A DNA stretch of 64,000 bases, taken from the NCBI RefSeq assembly GCF_001870485.1, contig NZ_MDKE01000022.1, forward strand, positions 62,001 through 126,000, in the 5' to 3' direction. The first letter of the stretch is position 1; each line of letters begins with the position of its first letter. Below, one piece after another: positions 24,037-35,446 of this stretch. The position numbers were made by a program, and so were the translations under genes. Below the pieces are notes generated by a model. It did not search any database, had not been told where the DNA came from, and saw only the letters and a list, made by a program, of their open reading frames with translations. Source of the stretch: Oceanisphaera psychrotolerans. Lineage in GTDB: Bacteria > Pseudomonadota > Gammaproteobacteria > Enterobacterales > Aeromonadaceae.

Positions 24037-25733
24037 CGCTGTCCCTGTATCGTCCCGGGCGGTATCTGCTGTCCGTCGCCCTGTTGTGGTTGCTGAGCCT
24101 GAGCGGAGCGACGGCCGCCGACCGCCGCAATGACGACATCATCAAGGTGGGCGGCGATCACAGCTATCCGCCCTATGAGTTCCTGAATCAGGAAGGGGAA
24201 CCGGACGGGTACAATGTTGAACTGACCCGTGCCATCGCGGAGGTGATGGGCATGAAAATCGACATCCGGCTGGGGGACTGGGATGCCATGCGCAAGGCCC
24301 TGGAGGAGGGCGAGCTGGATGCGTTGCAGGGCATGGTGTTTTCCGATGAACGGGCGGCCGAATACGACTTTTCACCTTCCCATGCCTTCGTGCACCAGTC
24401 GATCTTTGCCCGCAAGGGCGAGGGCCAGGCGACCGATCTCGCCGAGTTGCGGGGCAAGGAGGTCATCGTGCAACGGGGCGGCATCATGCACGACTACCTG
24501 GTGCACAATAACGTGGGGGCGCGTCTGATCCTGGTCGATACCCACGCCGTCGGCCTGCGGCTGCTGGCCGCGGGCAAGCACGACTATGCCCTGGTGGCCA
24601 ACCTGCCGGGGCTCTATCTGGGACGCGAGCTGGAGCTCTCCAACCTGGTACCGGTCGGTCAGCCCTTCAATCCGCAGCGCTATGGCTACGCGGTCAAAAA
24701 GGGCAACGAAGCACTGCTGGCGCGCTTCAGCGAGGGGCTGGCCATTCTCAAGAATACCGGCCGTCACCAGCAAATCTATGACAAGTGGCTGGGGCCGCTG
24801 GAGCAGAGTGGCTGGCCCTGGAAGAAGATCGGCCTGGCCGCCGCCCTGTTGTCTGCCGTGCTGCTGGTGGTACTGGGAGGCATCGTTATCTGGAACCGGA
24901 TGCTGTCCCGGGAGGTAACCCGGCGTACCCGGGAACTGAATCTGCAGCATCAGCAGCTGATCCAGGCCGACAAGATGTCCTCCCTGGGCATCCTGGTGTC
25001 CGGGGTGGCCCACGAGATCAACAACCCCAGCAGCCTGCTGCTGCTGAATCTGCCGGTGCTGAAAGAGGCCTATCAGGATATGGAGGAACTGCTGGAGGCA
25101 CAGTATCAGCAGCAGGGCGACTTCTATCTGGCCGGGCTGGCATACAGCCGCATGCGCGAAGAACTCCCCGCCATGCTGGATGATATGCTGACCAGCGCCG
25201 GCCGGATCCGGCGCATCGTCGATGATCTGCGGGACTTTGCCCGCCAGGGCCCGAGCGAACTCGGTGAAAGGGTTGATCTCAACCAGGTGGTCGCAACCGT
25301 GATCCGGCTGGTCGACAACAGCATCCGTAAATCCAGTGACCATGTCGAGGTAAGCTATGCCGAGGCGCTGCCGGTGTTCAAGGGGAACGCCCAGCGAATC
25401 GAACAGGTGGTGATCAACCTGATCGTCAATGCCTGTCAGGCCCTGACCTCCCGGGAACAGGGCATTTCGATCAAGACCGGATATCATGCCCGGAGCGAAG
25501 AACTGTGGCTCGAGGTCATGGATCAGGGTTGTGGCATAGAGGCACAGGACTTGTCTCGTCTGAAAGACCCGTTTTTCACCACCAAGCGCGAGCAGGGGGG
25601 CATAGGACTGGGTCTGTCCGTCTCGGCCAGCATCGTGCAGGAGCATGGCGGACGGCTGGTCTACGAGTCCGAACCGGGCAAAGGAACACGCGCCACCCTG
25701 TTTCTGCCCGCGATAACGGAGGCCTCGGCGTAA
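24033..25733 (+). CDS. Sensor histidine kinase with periplasmic SBP_bac_3 domain
   Basis: A signal-like TM (residues 8-29) is followed by a solute-binding-protein-like domain (HSYPPYEFLNQEGEPDGYNV, then FSPSHAFVHQ) to about residue 250, and a TM at about 269-290. The kinase core has H327 in VAHEINNPSSLLLL, EQVVINLIVNACQAL, DQGCGIE and GIGLGLSVSASIVQEHGG. The H-box type is that of DctB/NtrB-like kinases. No response regulator follows, so the partner is elsewhere. A sigma-54-type promoter for a transporter lies just downstream. 566 aa from ATG 24033. Confidence 0.9.
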   Translation: MTLSLYRPGRYLLSVALLWLLSLSGATAADRRNDDIIKVGGDHSYPPYEFLNQEGEPDGYNVELTRAIAEVMGMKIDIRLGDWDAMRKALEEGELDALQGMVFSDERAAEYDFSPSHAFVHQSIFARKGEGQATDLAELRGKEVIVQRGGIMHDYLVHNNVGARLILVDTHAVGLRLLAAGKHDYALVANLPGLYLGRELELSNLVPVGQPFNPQRYGYAVKKGNEALLARFSEGLAILKNTGRHQQIYDKWLGPLEQSGWPWKKIGLAAALLSAVLLVVLGGIVIWNRMLSREVTRRTRELNLQHQQLIQADKMSSLGILVSGVAHEINNPSSLLLLNLPVLKEAYQDMEELLEAQYQQQGDFYLAGLAYSRMREELPAMLDDMLTSAGRIRRIVDDLRDFARQGPSELGERVDLNQVVATVIRLVDNSIRKSSDHVEVSYAEALPVFKGNAQRIEQVVINLIVNACQALTSREQGISIKTGYHARSEELWLEVMDQGCGIEAQDLSRLKDPFFTTKREQGGIGLGLSVSASIVQEHGGRLVYESEPGKGTRATLFLPAITEASA

Positions 25734-25770
25734 TCCATCGTCACCCGCTTTTGATGCCTGGCAAACCCCT

Positions 25771-25810
25771 ATAACCCGGGGTGAGGTTATAACCCGGGCT
25801 ATATTTTTTA
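25771..25810 (+). terminator. Terminator-like repeat after the kinase
   Basis: TATAACC and GGTTATA arms enclose CGGGGTGA, followed by a second ATAACCCGGG copy and an ATATTTTTT tract. Several alternative foldings are possible; the T tract favours termination of the LysR-kinase transcript. Confidence 0.55.
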
Positions 25811-25947
25811 TCTCATTGATTTTAAAGCTTATTTGTTCTTTCTCGCTCGACGCTATTACTTTGGTTATACCTTGGCAGTGTCACGACTGTCGCCTTGTTA
25901 AAAAATAAAATCATTAATAAACAATGGCTTATATTTTTTAACGGACT

Positions 25948-25964
25948 TGGCACACAGCTTGCTT
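25948..25964 (+). promoter_or_regulatory. Sigma-54-type promoter upstream of the DAACS symporter
   Basis: TTGGCACACAGCTTGCT matches the -24/-12 consensus (TGGCAC, N5, TTGC; GG-N10-GC spacing exact). It ends about 110 bp before the symporter ATG, leaving room for a leader. The remaining 340-bp gap also holds the kinase terminator. Confidence 0.7.
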
Positions 25965-26074
25965 TTATCTGGTCAGGAATTGGCGATTGACCGCCAGATA
26001 CCGATGGGCCGGACCGCCGCATCGTGCAGTCGCGTCCGGTAGCAAGCCATGACATCAATGACAAGGAACAGGCG

Positions 26075-27340
26075 ATGGAACAGACAATATTGAAACAAGA
26101 GCGCACCGGCTTCTGGAGCAGACTCGCACTCTGGAAAAAAATTCTGGTGGGCATGGTCCTGGGGGTTATTGCCGGGGCTGTAATGGGACCCGATGCCGAG
26201 GTACTCAAGCCAATCGGTACCCTCTTTATCAATGCAATCAAGATGCTGATCGTGCCGCTGGTATTCTGCTCCCTGGTAGTGGGGGTGACCTCCATGCAGG
26301 ATACCAGCAAGATGGGTCGTATCGGCCTCAAGTCGGTGGTGCTCTATCTGGGCACCACGGCGGTGGCCATCACCATCGGCCTGGCACTGGCACTGCTGTT
26401 TACCCCGGGTGCCGGTCTGAACATGACCATCACGGACCCGACGGCGGCAAACGAAGCCCCTTCTCTGGTTGAGACCCTGCTGGCGCTGATCCCGCAAAAC
26501 CCCATCGGTGCCATGGCCGCAGGCAACATACTGCAGATCATCGTCTTTGCTCTGGGACTGGGGATTGCCCTGACCCTGTGTGGTGAAAAGGCCAAGCCGG
26601 CCATCCAGTTGTTCGAAAGCCTGGCCGAAGGCATGTACAAGCTGACCGAAATGATCATGAAACTGGCTCCCTACGGTGTCTTCGGTCTGATGGCCTGGGT
26701 GGCCGGCAAATATGGCCTGGAGGTACTGCTGCCGCTGATCAAGGTGATTGCCCTGGTTTATGTGGGCTGTCTGATCCATGTGCTGGTGTTCTACACCGGC
26801 CTGATCAGCGTGCTGGGTCGCCTCAACCCCGTTCGTTACCTGAAGGGCCTGATCAACCCGGCCGCCGTGGCCTATACCACCACCAGCAGTTCCGGCACCC
26901 TGCCGGCGACCATCAAGGCTTCCCGCGAAGAAATGGGTGTTTCCCAGGGTATTTCCAGCTTTGTGCTGCCGCTGGGCGCGACCATCAACATGGATGGCAC
27001 CGCCCTGTATCAGGGTATCTGTGCCGTGTTCGTGGCACAGGCCTTCGGGATTGATCTGGCGGTTTCCGACTACATGCTGATCATCATGACTGCCACCCTG
27101 GGTTCCATCGGTACTGCCGGGGTGCCCGGTGCCGGCCTGATCATGCTGTCACTGGTACTGACCACGGTCGGTCTGCCGCTGGAAGGCCTGGCCATTGTGG
27201 CCGGTATCGACCGCATCCTGGATATGGCGCGGACCAGCGTCAATGTCTGCGGCGATCTGATGGTATCGGTACTGATCGGCAAGAGCGAAAACGAGCTGGA
27301 CGAAGAGGTTTATAACCGCGCCGGTTCCGACAAGGCATAA
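26075..27340 (+). CDS. Dicarboxylate/amino acid:cation symporter (DAACS family)
   Basis: 421 residues with the hairpin-loop signatures of glutamate/C4-dicarboxylate carriers: YTTTSSSGTLPATI (HP1) and NMDGTALYQGICAVF (TM7, the Na+/substrate site), and ILDMARTSVNVCGD (TM8). It imports acidic amino acids or C4-dicarboxylates with Na+ or H+. ATG 26075 has AAGGA 7 bp upstream; an earlier in-frame start has none. The sigma-54 promoter and the upstream DctB-type kinase suggest ligand-induced expression. Confidence 0.9.
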   Translation: MEQTILKQERTGFWSRLALWKKILVGMVLGVIAGAVMGPDAEVLKPIGTLFINAIKMLIVPLVFCSLVVGVTSMQDTSKMGRIGLKSVVLYLGTTAVAITIGLALALLFTPGAGLNMTITDPTAANEAPSLVETLLALIPQNPIGAMAAGNILQIIVFALGLGIALTLCGEKAKPAIQLFESLAEGMYKLTEMIMKLAPYGVFGLMAWVAGKYGLEVLLPLIKVIALVYVGCLIHVLVFYTGLISVLGRLNPVRYLKGLINPAAVAYTTTSSSGTLPATIKASREEMGVSQGISSFVLPLGATINMDGTALYQGICAVFVAQAFGIDLAVSDYMLIIMTATLGSIGTAGVPGAGLIMLSLVLTTVGLPLEGLAIVAGIDRILDMARTSVNVCGDLMVSVLIGKSENELDEEVYNRAGSDKA

Positions 27341-27355
27341 CAGACGCCGATAACA

Positions 27356-27418
27356 CGGGACGGGGCATGGCCCCGTCCCGTTACCGTCTCTGCCCCCGTC
27401 TGAGCTGGGCAGAGACGG
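27356..27418. terminator. Two tandem strong hairpins after the symporter
   Basis: CGGGACGGGGC/GCCCCGTCCCG (11 bp, loop ATG) at 27356-27380 is followed by CCGTCTCTGCCC/GGGCAGAGACGG (12 bp) at 27384-27418. Both stems are perfect. The 330 bp from there to the next gene show no supportable coding region. Confidence 0.75.
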
Positions 27419-27749
27419 GCCACCGCCAGATACCCCCGTATCGCCATTCCCGCCGCAACACCCCCAAACCGGCCATGCCGACAGGCTCTGCCACACTCGT
27501 CCCTTTCCTGTTTCGTCCCGCTAGATGGACACGTTGCCTTAATTCTTCATTTTCCCGATGACCTTCCCCGTGTTGACTCATGTCGTGTTCTGACACGCCG
27601 GTGCCTTATTCAGCAATGTTGCCAGAGTGTAACGGATGTTTACTGTCGGTTATCCGAGCAGGGGTACCGATATGGCTGCCTGCTGCGGTTTTATAACGCC
27701 CAGTTCAGATGCCGGCGTTGGCTCCCGTTAAGCAAAAAGGACGTTGATT

Positions 27750-28949
27750 ATGTGCGCAATTCACGGAAACAGAGGTGTTGTCTATACCGGTCCGGGTAAG
27801 GTCGAGGTGCAATCCATCGCCTTCCCCGAGCTGTCCATCGGCAAACGCGCCTGTCACCACGGGGTGATCCTGAAGGTAGTATCGACCAATATCTGCGGCA
27901 GCGACCAGCACATGGTGCGTGGGCGCACCACCGCCGAAGCCGGCCTGGTGCTGGGTCACGAAATCACCGGACAGATCATCGAATGCGGCCGTGATGTCGA
28001 GTACCTCAAGGTGGGCGACATCGTTTCCGTGCCGTTCAACATCGCCTGTGGCCGTTGCCGCAACTGCAAGGAAGGCAAGACCGGTATCTGTCTTAACGTC
28101 AATCCGGCTCGTCCCGGTGCCGCCTACGGTTATGTAGACATGGGTGGCTGGGTCGGTGGCCAGTCCGAGTACGTGATGGTGCCCTATGCGGACTTCAACC
28201 TGCTCAAGTTCCCGGATCCGAACCAGGCCATGGACAAGATCCGAGACCTGACCCTGCTGTCCGATATCTTCCCCACCGGCTTCCACGGCTGCGTGACCGC
28301 CGGCGTCGGCCCCGGCTCCACCGTCTATATCGCCGGTGCCGGTCCGGTCGGTCTGGCTGCCGCCGCCTCGGCCCAGTTGCTGGGAGCCGCCTGCGTCATC
28401 GTCGGCGACATGATCCCGGACCGTCTGGCCCAGGCCCGCAGCTTCGGTTGCGAAACCATCGATCTGCGTGAAGAAGGCTCGATGGAAGACAAAATCGAAC
28501 GGATCCTGGGTGAGCGCGAAGTCGACGCCTTCGTCGATTGCGTCGGTTTCGAAGCGCACGGCTGTGGTTGCGACCATGGCAAGGAGCAGCCGGCCACGGT
28601 GTTGAACTCGGCCATGGCCCTGACCCGTGCCGGCGGCCAGATTGGTATTCCCGGCCTGTACGTGACCGAAGATCCGGGTGCCGTGGACGAGGCCGCCAAG
28701 CAGGGTGCCCTGAGCATGCGCTTCGGCCTGGGCTGGGCCAAGTCCCATTCGTTCCACACCGGTCAGTGCCCGGTAATGAAGTATCACCGGCCCCTGATGC
28801 AGGCCATCCTGTTCGACAAGGTGAAGATTGCCGATGCGGTCAACGTGCAGGTCATCAGCCTGGATCAGGCCGCCCAGGGCTATGCCGAGTTTGACGGCGG
28901 GGTGGCGAAGAAGTTTGTGATCGACCCCCATGGCATGGTGCCGGCGTAA
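27750..28949 (+). CDS. fdhA: Glutathione-independent formaldehyde dehydrogenase, zinc type
   Basis: 399 residues closely matching the Pseudomonas putida FdhA pattern: GNRGVVYTGPGKVEVQ, NICGSDQHMVRGRT (catalytic zinc site), GHEITGQIIECG, a structural-zinc cluster CGRCRNCKEGKTGIC and the NAD motif GAGPVGLAAAAS. It oxidises formaldehyde to formate with NAD+. ATG 27750 with AAGGA upstream; a TTG six bases earlier is less likely. Next to formate dehydrogenase it forms a formaldehyde-to-CO2 route, needed because betaine demethylation releases C1 units. Confidence 0.92.
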   Translation: MCAIHGNRGVVYTGPGKVEVQSIAFPELSIGKRACHHGVILKVVSTNICGSDQHMVRGRTTAEAGLVLGHEITGQIIECGRDVEYLKVGDIVSVPFNIACGRCRNCKEGKTGICLNVNPARPGAAYGYVDMGGWVGGQSEYVMVPYADFNLLKFPDPNQAMDKIRDLTLLSDIFPTGFHGCVTAGVGPGSTVYIAGAGPVGLAAAASAQLLGAACVIVGDMIPDRLAQARSFGCETIDLREEGSMEDKIERILGEREVDAFVDCVGFEAHGCGCDHGKEQPATVLNSAMALTRAGGQIGIPGLYVTEDPGAVDEAAKQGALSMRFGLGWAKSHSFHTGQCPVMKYHRPLMQAILFDKVKIADAVNVQVISLDQAAQGYAEFDGGVAKKFVIDPHGMVPA

Positions 28950-29103
28950 AGGATAGGGTTGACTGGTTCATGCCTTCCATCTCTGGTGGAGGGCATGTTC
29001 TGGTTGAAAGAAATTGTCCGGTCAGGAGCGGCCGGCAGCACAGAACAACAGATGGCGGTGTGCACAGCGCCGCCGTCATGACCGCTTTTATAAGGTTGAT
29101 ACT

Positions 29104-29594
29104 ATGGATGAGACTCAAGCAGGCGTTCTAGACACTATCGAAGAGATAGTCGGTTCGATAAAACACAAACCCGGCGCACTGTTGCCCATCCTGCATAGTA
29201 TTCAGGACCACTTCGGCTATATCCCCGATGCCGCCATCGAGGTCATTGCCACCCATTTACGCAGCACCGCGGCCGATGTGCACGGGGTGATTAGTTTCTA
29301 TCATTATTTCCGCAGCCAGAAGCCGGGCCGGCATGTGATCGAGGTTTGCCGGGCCGAGGCCTGCCAGGCCCAGGGCAGCCGGGAGTTCGAGCGCCATGTG
29401 CGGGAAAAGCTCAACATCGACTTCGACCAGACCACTCCGGATCAGGACATCAGCCTGAAGGCAGTTTATTGCCTGGGCAACTGCGCCACCGGCCCCTCCA
29501 TCCGGGTAGGGGACAAGATCAAGGGGCGGATGAACCCGGCCAAGTTCGATCGGCTGGTGGACGAACTGACCACTTTCAAACTGGAGCTGAAATA

Positions 29595-29595
<1 letters not shown>
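29104..29595 (+). CDS. fdsG: NAD-dependent formate dehydrogenase gamma subunit
   Basis: A 163-residue NuoE-like thioredoxin-fold protein with four cysteines for a [2Fe-2S] cluster (CRAEACQ and CLGNCATGP). First gene of fdsGBA. ATG 29104 is chosen; the frame extends upstream without a ribosome-binding site. The TAA shares a base with the fdsB ATG. It passes electrons within the soluble formate dehydrogenase. Confidence 0.92.
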
Positions 29596-31142
<1,547 letters not shown>

Positions 31143-31145
31143 CAG

Positions 31146-34031
31146 ATGGTTGAGCATTTTTATCCCGAGAAGGATTACGGGACGCCGGCCCGGCTGTCGG
31201 AAAACCTGATTACCCTGACCATCGACGGTGTCGAGGTGACGGTACCCGAAGGCACCTCGGTGATGCACGCGGCGGCCCGGGCCGACATCAATATTCCCAA
31301 GCTGTGCGCCACCGACAGCATGGAGGCCTTTGGCTCCTGCCGGCTGTGCACGGTGGAAATCGAGGGGCGGCGTGGCTATCCCGCCTCCTGCACCACCCCG
31401 GCCGAACCGGGCATGGTGGTGCGCAGCCAGACCCAGGCCCTGGCCAGGCTGCGGCGCAACGTGATGGAGCTGTATATCTCCGATCACCCTCTCGACTGCC
31501 TGACCTGCCCGGCCAACGGCGACTGCGAGCTGCAGGACATGGCGGGTGCTGTGGGCCTGCGCGAAGTGCGCTACGGCTTCGACGGCGAGAACCACCTCGA
31601 TGCGGTCAAGGACGAGAGCAACCCCTATTTCAGCTTCGACCCCAGCAAGTGTATCGCCTGCTCCCGTTGTGTGCGGGCCTGCGGCGAGGTGCAGGGCACC
31701 TTCGCCCTGACCATCGAAGGCCGGGGCTTCGACTCCAAGGTGTCCACCGGCAAGAACACCAGCTTCGTCGACTCGGCCTGCGTGTCCTGCGGTGCCTGCG
31801 TGCAGGCCTGCCCGACCTCGACCCTGATGGAAAAGTCGGTGATCGCACAGGGGCAGCCCGAGCACAGCGTGATCACCACCTGCGCCTACTGTGGCGTCGG
31901 TTGCTCGTTCAAGGCGGAAATGAAGGGCGACAAGGTGATCCGCATGACCCCCTGGAAGGGCGGCAGTGCCAACCATGGTCATTCCTGCGTCAAGGGTCGT
32001 TTCGCCTTCGGCTATGCCACCCACAAGGACCGGTTAACCAAGCCCATGATCCGCGCCTCGATAGACCAGCCCTGGCGTGAAGTCAGCTGGGAAGAGGCGA
32101 TTAACTTTGCCGCCCGCCGGTTGCGCGAAGTGCAGGATCAGTATGGCCGCAAGAGTGTGGGCGGTATCACCTCGTCCCGCTGCACCAACGAAGAAACCTA
32201 CCTGGTGCAGAAGCTGGTGCGCGCGGCGCTGGGCAACAACAACACCGATACCTGTGCCCGGGTCTGTCACAGTCCCACCGGCTATGGACTGAAGATGACC
32301 CTGGGCGAGTCGGCGGGTACCCAGGACTTCGACTCGGTGATGCAGGCAGACTGCATCATGGTGATCGGGGCCAACCCCACCGATGCCCATCCGGTGTTCG
32401 GCTCCATGATGCGCAAGCGCCTGCGCGAAGGCGCCAGTCTGATCGTGGCCGACCCGCGCCAGATTGATTTGCTGGACACCCCTCATGCGCAGGCGGGTAT
32501 TCACCTGCCGATCCGTCCGGGCACCAACGTCGCGCTGATCAACGCCCTGGCCCATGTGGTGGTCACCGAGGGGCTGGAAGATGAAGCCTTTATTGCCGAA
32601 CGCTGCGATCCGGAGGATTATGGTATCTGGCGCGCCTTTGTTGCCGAAGAGCACCATGCTCCCGAGCAGATGGCCGAGGTGATCGGCGTACCGGCCGAGA
32701 CCATCCGCCGGGCGGCGCGGCAGTATGCCACCGCCGGCAATGGTGCCATCTATTATGGGCTGGGCGTGACCGAGCACAGCCAGGGATCGACCATGGTGAT
32801 GGGCATCGCCAACCTGGCCATGGCCACCGGCAACATCGGCCGGCCCGGGGTCGGGGTCAACCCGCTGCGGGGCCAGAACAACGTGCAGGGCTCCTGCGAC
32901 ATGGGCTCCTTCCCCCACGAACTGCCGGGCTACCAGCCGGTCAACAACGACCAGATTCGCGGCCAGTTCGAGGCGGCCTGGGGCGTGAGCCTCGAAGCCG
33001 AACCCGGACTGCGTATTCCGCACATGTTCGATGCCGCCATTGCCGGCCAGTTCAAGGCCATGTATGTGCAGGGGGAGGACATCGCCCAGTCGGATCCCAA
33101 TACCCAGCATGTGGAGGCGGCGCTGCGCTCCCTGGAGCTGCTGATCGTGCAGGATATCTTCCTCAACGAGACCGCCAAGTTCGCCCATGTGATCCTGCCC
33201 GGTTCCACCTTTCTGGAGAAGAACGGCACCTTCACCAATGCGGAGCGCCGCATCAACCGGGTGCGCAAGGTGATGCCGCCGCTGGCGGGCAAGGAAGACT
33301 GGGAGATCACCATGGCGCTGGCCAATGCCCTCGGCTATCCGATGCGCTACGGTCATCCCTCCGAGATCATGGATGAAATCGCCAGCGTGGCCCCGTCGTT
33401 CGCCAATGTCAGCTACGAGCGGCTGGAAGAGCTGGGCAGTATCCAGTGGCCCTGCAACGACGAGCATCCCGACGGCATGCCGATCATGCACGGTGACAGC
33501 TTCCCCATCGGTTTGGGGCGCATGGTGGTGACCGAGTTCATGCCCACCACCGAGAAGGTGTCGGAAAGCTACCCGCTGCTGCTGACCACCGGGCGTATCC
33601 TCAGCCAGTACAACGTGGGCGCCCAGACCCGGCGTACCGACAACAACGTCTGGCACAGCGAGGATGTACTGGAAATCCATCCGCACGATGCCCGGTTGCG
33701 GCAGATTGCGGACGGCCAGCCGGTGACCATCGCCAGCCGCACCGGCAGTACGGTGCTGAAGGCCAGGTTGAGCAAGCGCATGCAGCCGGGGGTGGTGTAT
33801 ACCACCTTCCACTTCCCGCACAGCGGCGCCAACGTGATCACCACCGACAATTCCGACTGGGCCACCAACTGCCCGGAATACAAGGTGACGGCGGTGCAGG
33901 TGTTGGGCACGGATGCCAATACACTGTCTGACTGGCAGCAGAGGTTCTACGCCTTTACCCGCGATCAGCTGGATCACCTCGAGGCTGGCGGCCAGCAGGA
34001 GACCGACAAACCGTCTCATAACGCGCATTAA
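31146..34031 (+). CDS. fdsA: NAD-dependent formate dehydrogenase alpha subunit, molybdenum, Cys form
   Basis: 961 residues. A NuoG-like N-terminus holds [2Fe-2S] ligands (FGSCRLC) and C-type cluster ligands (CLTCPANGDCELQD), then two ferredoxin motifs (CIACSRCVRAC, CVSCGACVQAC). The FdhF-like part starts with CAYCGVGC. The Mo ligand is cysteine, C374 in ARVCHSPTGYG, not selenocysteine. It oxidises formate to CO2 at bis-MGD. Full length, followed by a strong terminator. No fdsD is seen downstream. Confidence 0.94.
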   Translation: MVEHFYPEKDYGTPARLSENLITLTIDGVEVTVPEGTSVMHAAARADINIPKLCATDSMEAFGSCRLCTVEIEGRRGYPASCTTPAEPGMVVRSQTQALARLRRNVMELYISDHPLDCLTCPANGDCELQDMAGAVGLREVRYGFDGENHLDAVKDESNPYFSFDPSKCIACSRCVRACGEVQGTFALTIEGRGFDSKVSTGKNTSFVDSACVSCGACVQACPTSTLMEKSVIAQGQPEHSVITTCAYCGVGCSFKAEMKGDKVIRMTPWKGGSANHGHSCVKGRFAFGYATHKDRLTKPMIRASIDQPWREVSWEEAINFAARRLREVQDQYGRKSVGGITSSRCTNEETYLVQKLVRAALGNNNTDTCARVCHSPTGYGLKMTLGESAGTQDFDSVMQADCIMVIGANPTDAHPVFGSMMRKRLREGASLIVADPRQIDLLDTPHAQAGIHLPIRPGTNVALINALAHVVVTEGLEDEAFIAERCDPEDYGIWRAFVAEEHHAPEQMAEVIGVPAETIRRAARQYATAGNGAIYYGLGVTEHSQGSTMVMGIANLAMATGNIGRPGVGVNPLRGQNNVQGSCDMGSFPHELPGYQPVNNDQIRGQFEAAWGVSLEAEPGLRIPHMFDAAIAGQFKAMYVQGEDIAQSDPNTQHVEAALRSLELLIVQDIFLNETAKFAHVILPGSTFLEKNGTFTNAERRINRVRKVMPPLAGKEDWEITMALANALGYPMRYGHPSEIMDEIASVAPSFANVSYERLEELGSIQWPCNDEHPDGMPIMHGDSFPIGLGRMVVTEFMPTTEKVSESYPLLLTTGRILSQYNVGAQTRRTDNNVWHSEDVLEIHPHDARLRQIADGQPVTIASRTGSTVLKARLSKRMQPGVVYTTFHFPHSGANVITTDNSDWATNCPEYKVTAVQVLGTDANTLSDWQQRFYAFTRDQLDHLEAGGQQETDKPSHNAH

Positions 34032-34106
34032 TGTCGTTGTTTGCCTGACAGACATTGCGAGCGGGTCGGGGTTTCATGATACTGACCCGCTGATATCGAT
34101 GCTCAC

Positions 34107-34143
34107 AGGGGGCGCTTGTTTGACAGGCGCCCCCGTTTTTTTT
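34107..34143 (+). terminator. Strong intrinsic terminator after fdsA
   Basis: GGGGGCGC and GCGCCCCC pair around an 11-nt loop and are followed by a run of eight T. It separates fdsGBA from fdhD, which therefore probably has its own promoter or depends on read-through. Confidence 0.9.
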
Positions 34144-34216
34144 AGGAATGGCTTGCCGATGGTCGCGGGTAGCGGTATCAAGGCAGGGTATTCAAATAAC
34201 AGCGCAAGGAGTCACC

Positions 34217-35062
34217 ATGAGCGCCCAGCAGTCCAGGACACCCACCGCGGGGGTGATCAGTGCAGAAGTGGAGCGGAGCCGCCAGGGCAGCCTGTCTCGG
34301 CAGCAGGATCTGGTGGCCGAAGAGGTGCCGGTGGCGTTGGTCTATAACGGTATCTCCCATGCGGTGATGATGGCGAGCCCGCTGGATCTGGAAGATTTCG
34401 TACTGGGCTTCAGCCTGACCGAAGGCATCATCGACCGGCCCGGGCAGATCTATGGCATGGAGCTCAGCCAGCAGCCGCTGGGTATCGAAATAGAGATTGA
34501 GCTCAGCAGCGAGTGCTTCCTTAAATTAAAGGAAAAACGGCGAGCCTTGACCGGTCGCACCGGTTGTGGCCTTTGTGGCCGGGAGTCGCTGGTGCAGGCC
34601 CTGCCGCCGGCGCCGCGGGTCAGTGCCGCCGCCTTGCCGGAACTGACGGTCATTGCCCGTGCCGGCGAGCAGTTGCAGGAGCGGCAGACGTTACACCGGC
34701 TCAGCGGGGCCGTTCATGCGGCGGCTTCCTTTGACCAGGCCGGCCGGTTGCTGGCGGTGCGGGAAGATGTGGGCCGGCACAATGCCCTGGACAAGTTGAT
34801 CGGTGCCCAGCTGAGCGGCAGCGCACCGGTTGCCGGTTTTATCATGGTCACCAGCCGGGCCAGTTACGAGATGGTACACAAATGCGCCATGCTGGGCGTA
34901 GCGACGCTGGTGGCGGTGTCGGCGCCGACGTCGCTGGCCATCGACTATGCTCGCCAGTCGGGCATGAACCTGCTTGGCTTCACTCGCGGCGATAACAGCG
35001 TGATTTACCATCGGGCCGCCGATACCCGCCCGTGTGACACTCTCCCCGATTTATCCGCATAA
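34217..35062 (+). CDS. fdhD: FdhD sulfurtransferase for formate dehydrogenase
   Basis: 281 residues with the CxxC loop GRTGCGLCGRES (active cysteines) and downstream VREDVGRHNALDKLIG and VTSRASYEMVHKCAMLGV. It transfers sulfur to the molybdenum cofactor of FdsA. AAGGAG lies 5 bp before ATG 34217. Called FdsC in fds operons. A hairpin (GCCGGA/TCCGGT) follows directly after the stop. Confidence 0.92.
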   Translation: MSAQQSRTPTAGVISAEVERSRQGSLSRQQDLVAEEVPVALVYNGISHAVMMASPLDLEDFVLGFSLTEGIIDRPGQIYGMELSQQPLGIEIEIELSSECFLKLKEKRRALTGRTGCGLCGRESLVQALPPAPRVSAAALPELTVIARAGEQLQERQTLHRLSGAVHAAASFDQAGRLLAVREDVGRHNALDKLIGAQLSGSAPVAGFIMVTSRASYEMVHKCAMLGVATLVAVSAPTSLAIDYARQSGMNLLGFTRGDNSVIYHRAADTRPCDTLPDLSA

Positions 35063-35303
35063 AGCCGGACCCACCCATCCGGTTCGACACCTTCGAGCCT
35101 AATATTCGGGTCTACAACAGTCCGCCGACGTTCTGTTGGCGCGGTAGGCCTGATCTGCCCGGGAGCCGTGTGTCGGCTCCGCCATGCCCTGTCTCATACG
35201 AATCTCATCGTTAATTGAATAAATCTCCTCTGTCGCATCCGGATATGAAGGTGACGTATACAGCGTCTGCCCGATAGGTTAAGTTGTCTAGAGTTAAAAT
35301 TAA

Positions 35304-35319
35304 TTGATCGTTCAATCAA
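35304..35319. promoter_or_regulatory. BetI-like palindromic operator
   Basis: TTGATCGTTCAATCAA (TTGAT-N6-ATCAA) lies 128 bp before the BCCT-like gene, in a 384-bp gap with no gene. It resembles the boxes bound by the choline-responsive TetR repressor BetI, which share a CGTTCAAT core. No betI is in the window, so this is inference from similarity and context. Confidence 0.5.
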
Positions 35320-35446
35320 AAAACCGGACGGCAGTCGTCAGGCAAGTCGGTTCATGTTCGCAAGGGGGTACTCACCGACCAGAAAAACCAGTGGATGGTA
35401 TTGATGTTAATGATGAGTCATGGAATCAAGACAAGAGGGTTTACCC

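Noticed and set aside
27705-28931. 408-aa minus-strand frame opposite fdhA
   Set aside because: A shadow of the formaldehyde dehydrogenase gene, with no ribosome-binding site or recognisable domain.
32258-32275. Selenocysteine in the formate dehydrogenase
   Set aside because: The codon at the molybdenum ligand is TGT (Cys374), not TGA, and no SECIS-like element is needed.
32034-34055. 673-aa minus-strand frame opposite fdsA
   Set aside because: Long open antisense frames are common in GC-rich genes; rich in His/Gln/Gly with no motif, while fdsA is unambiguous.
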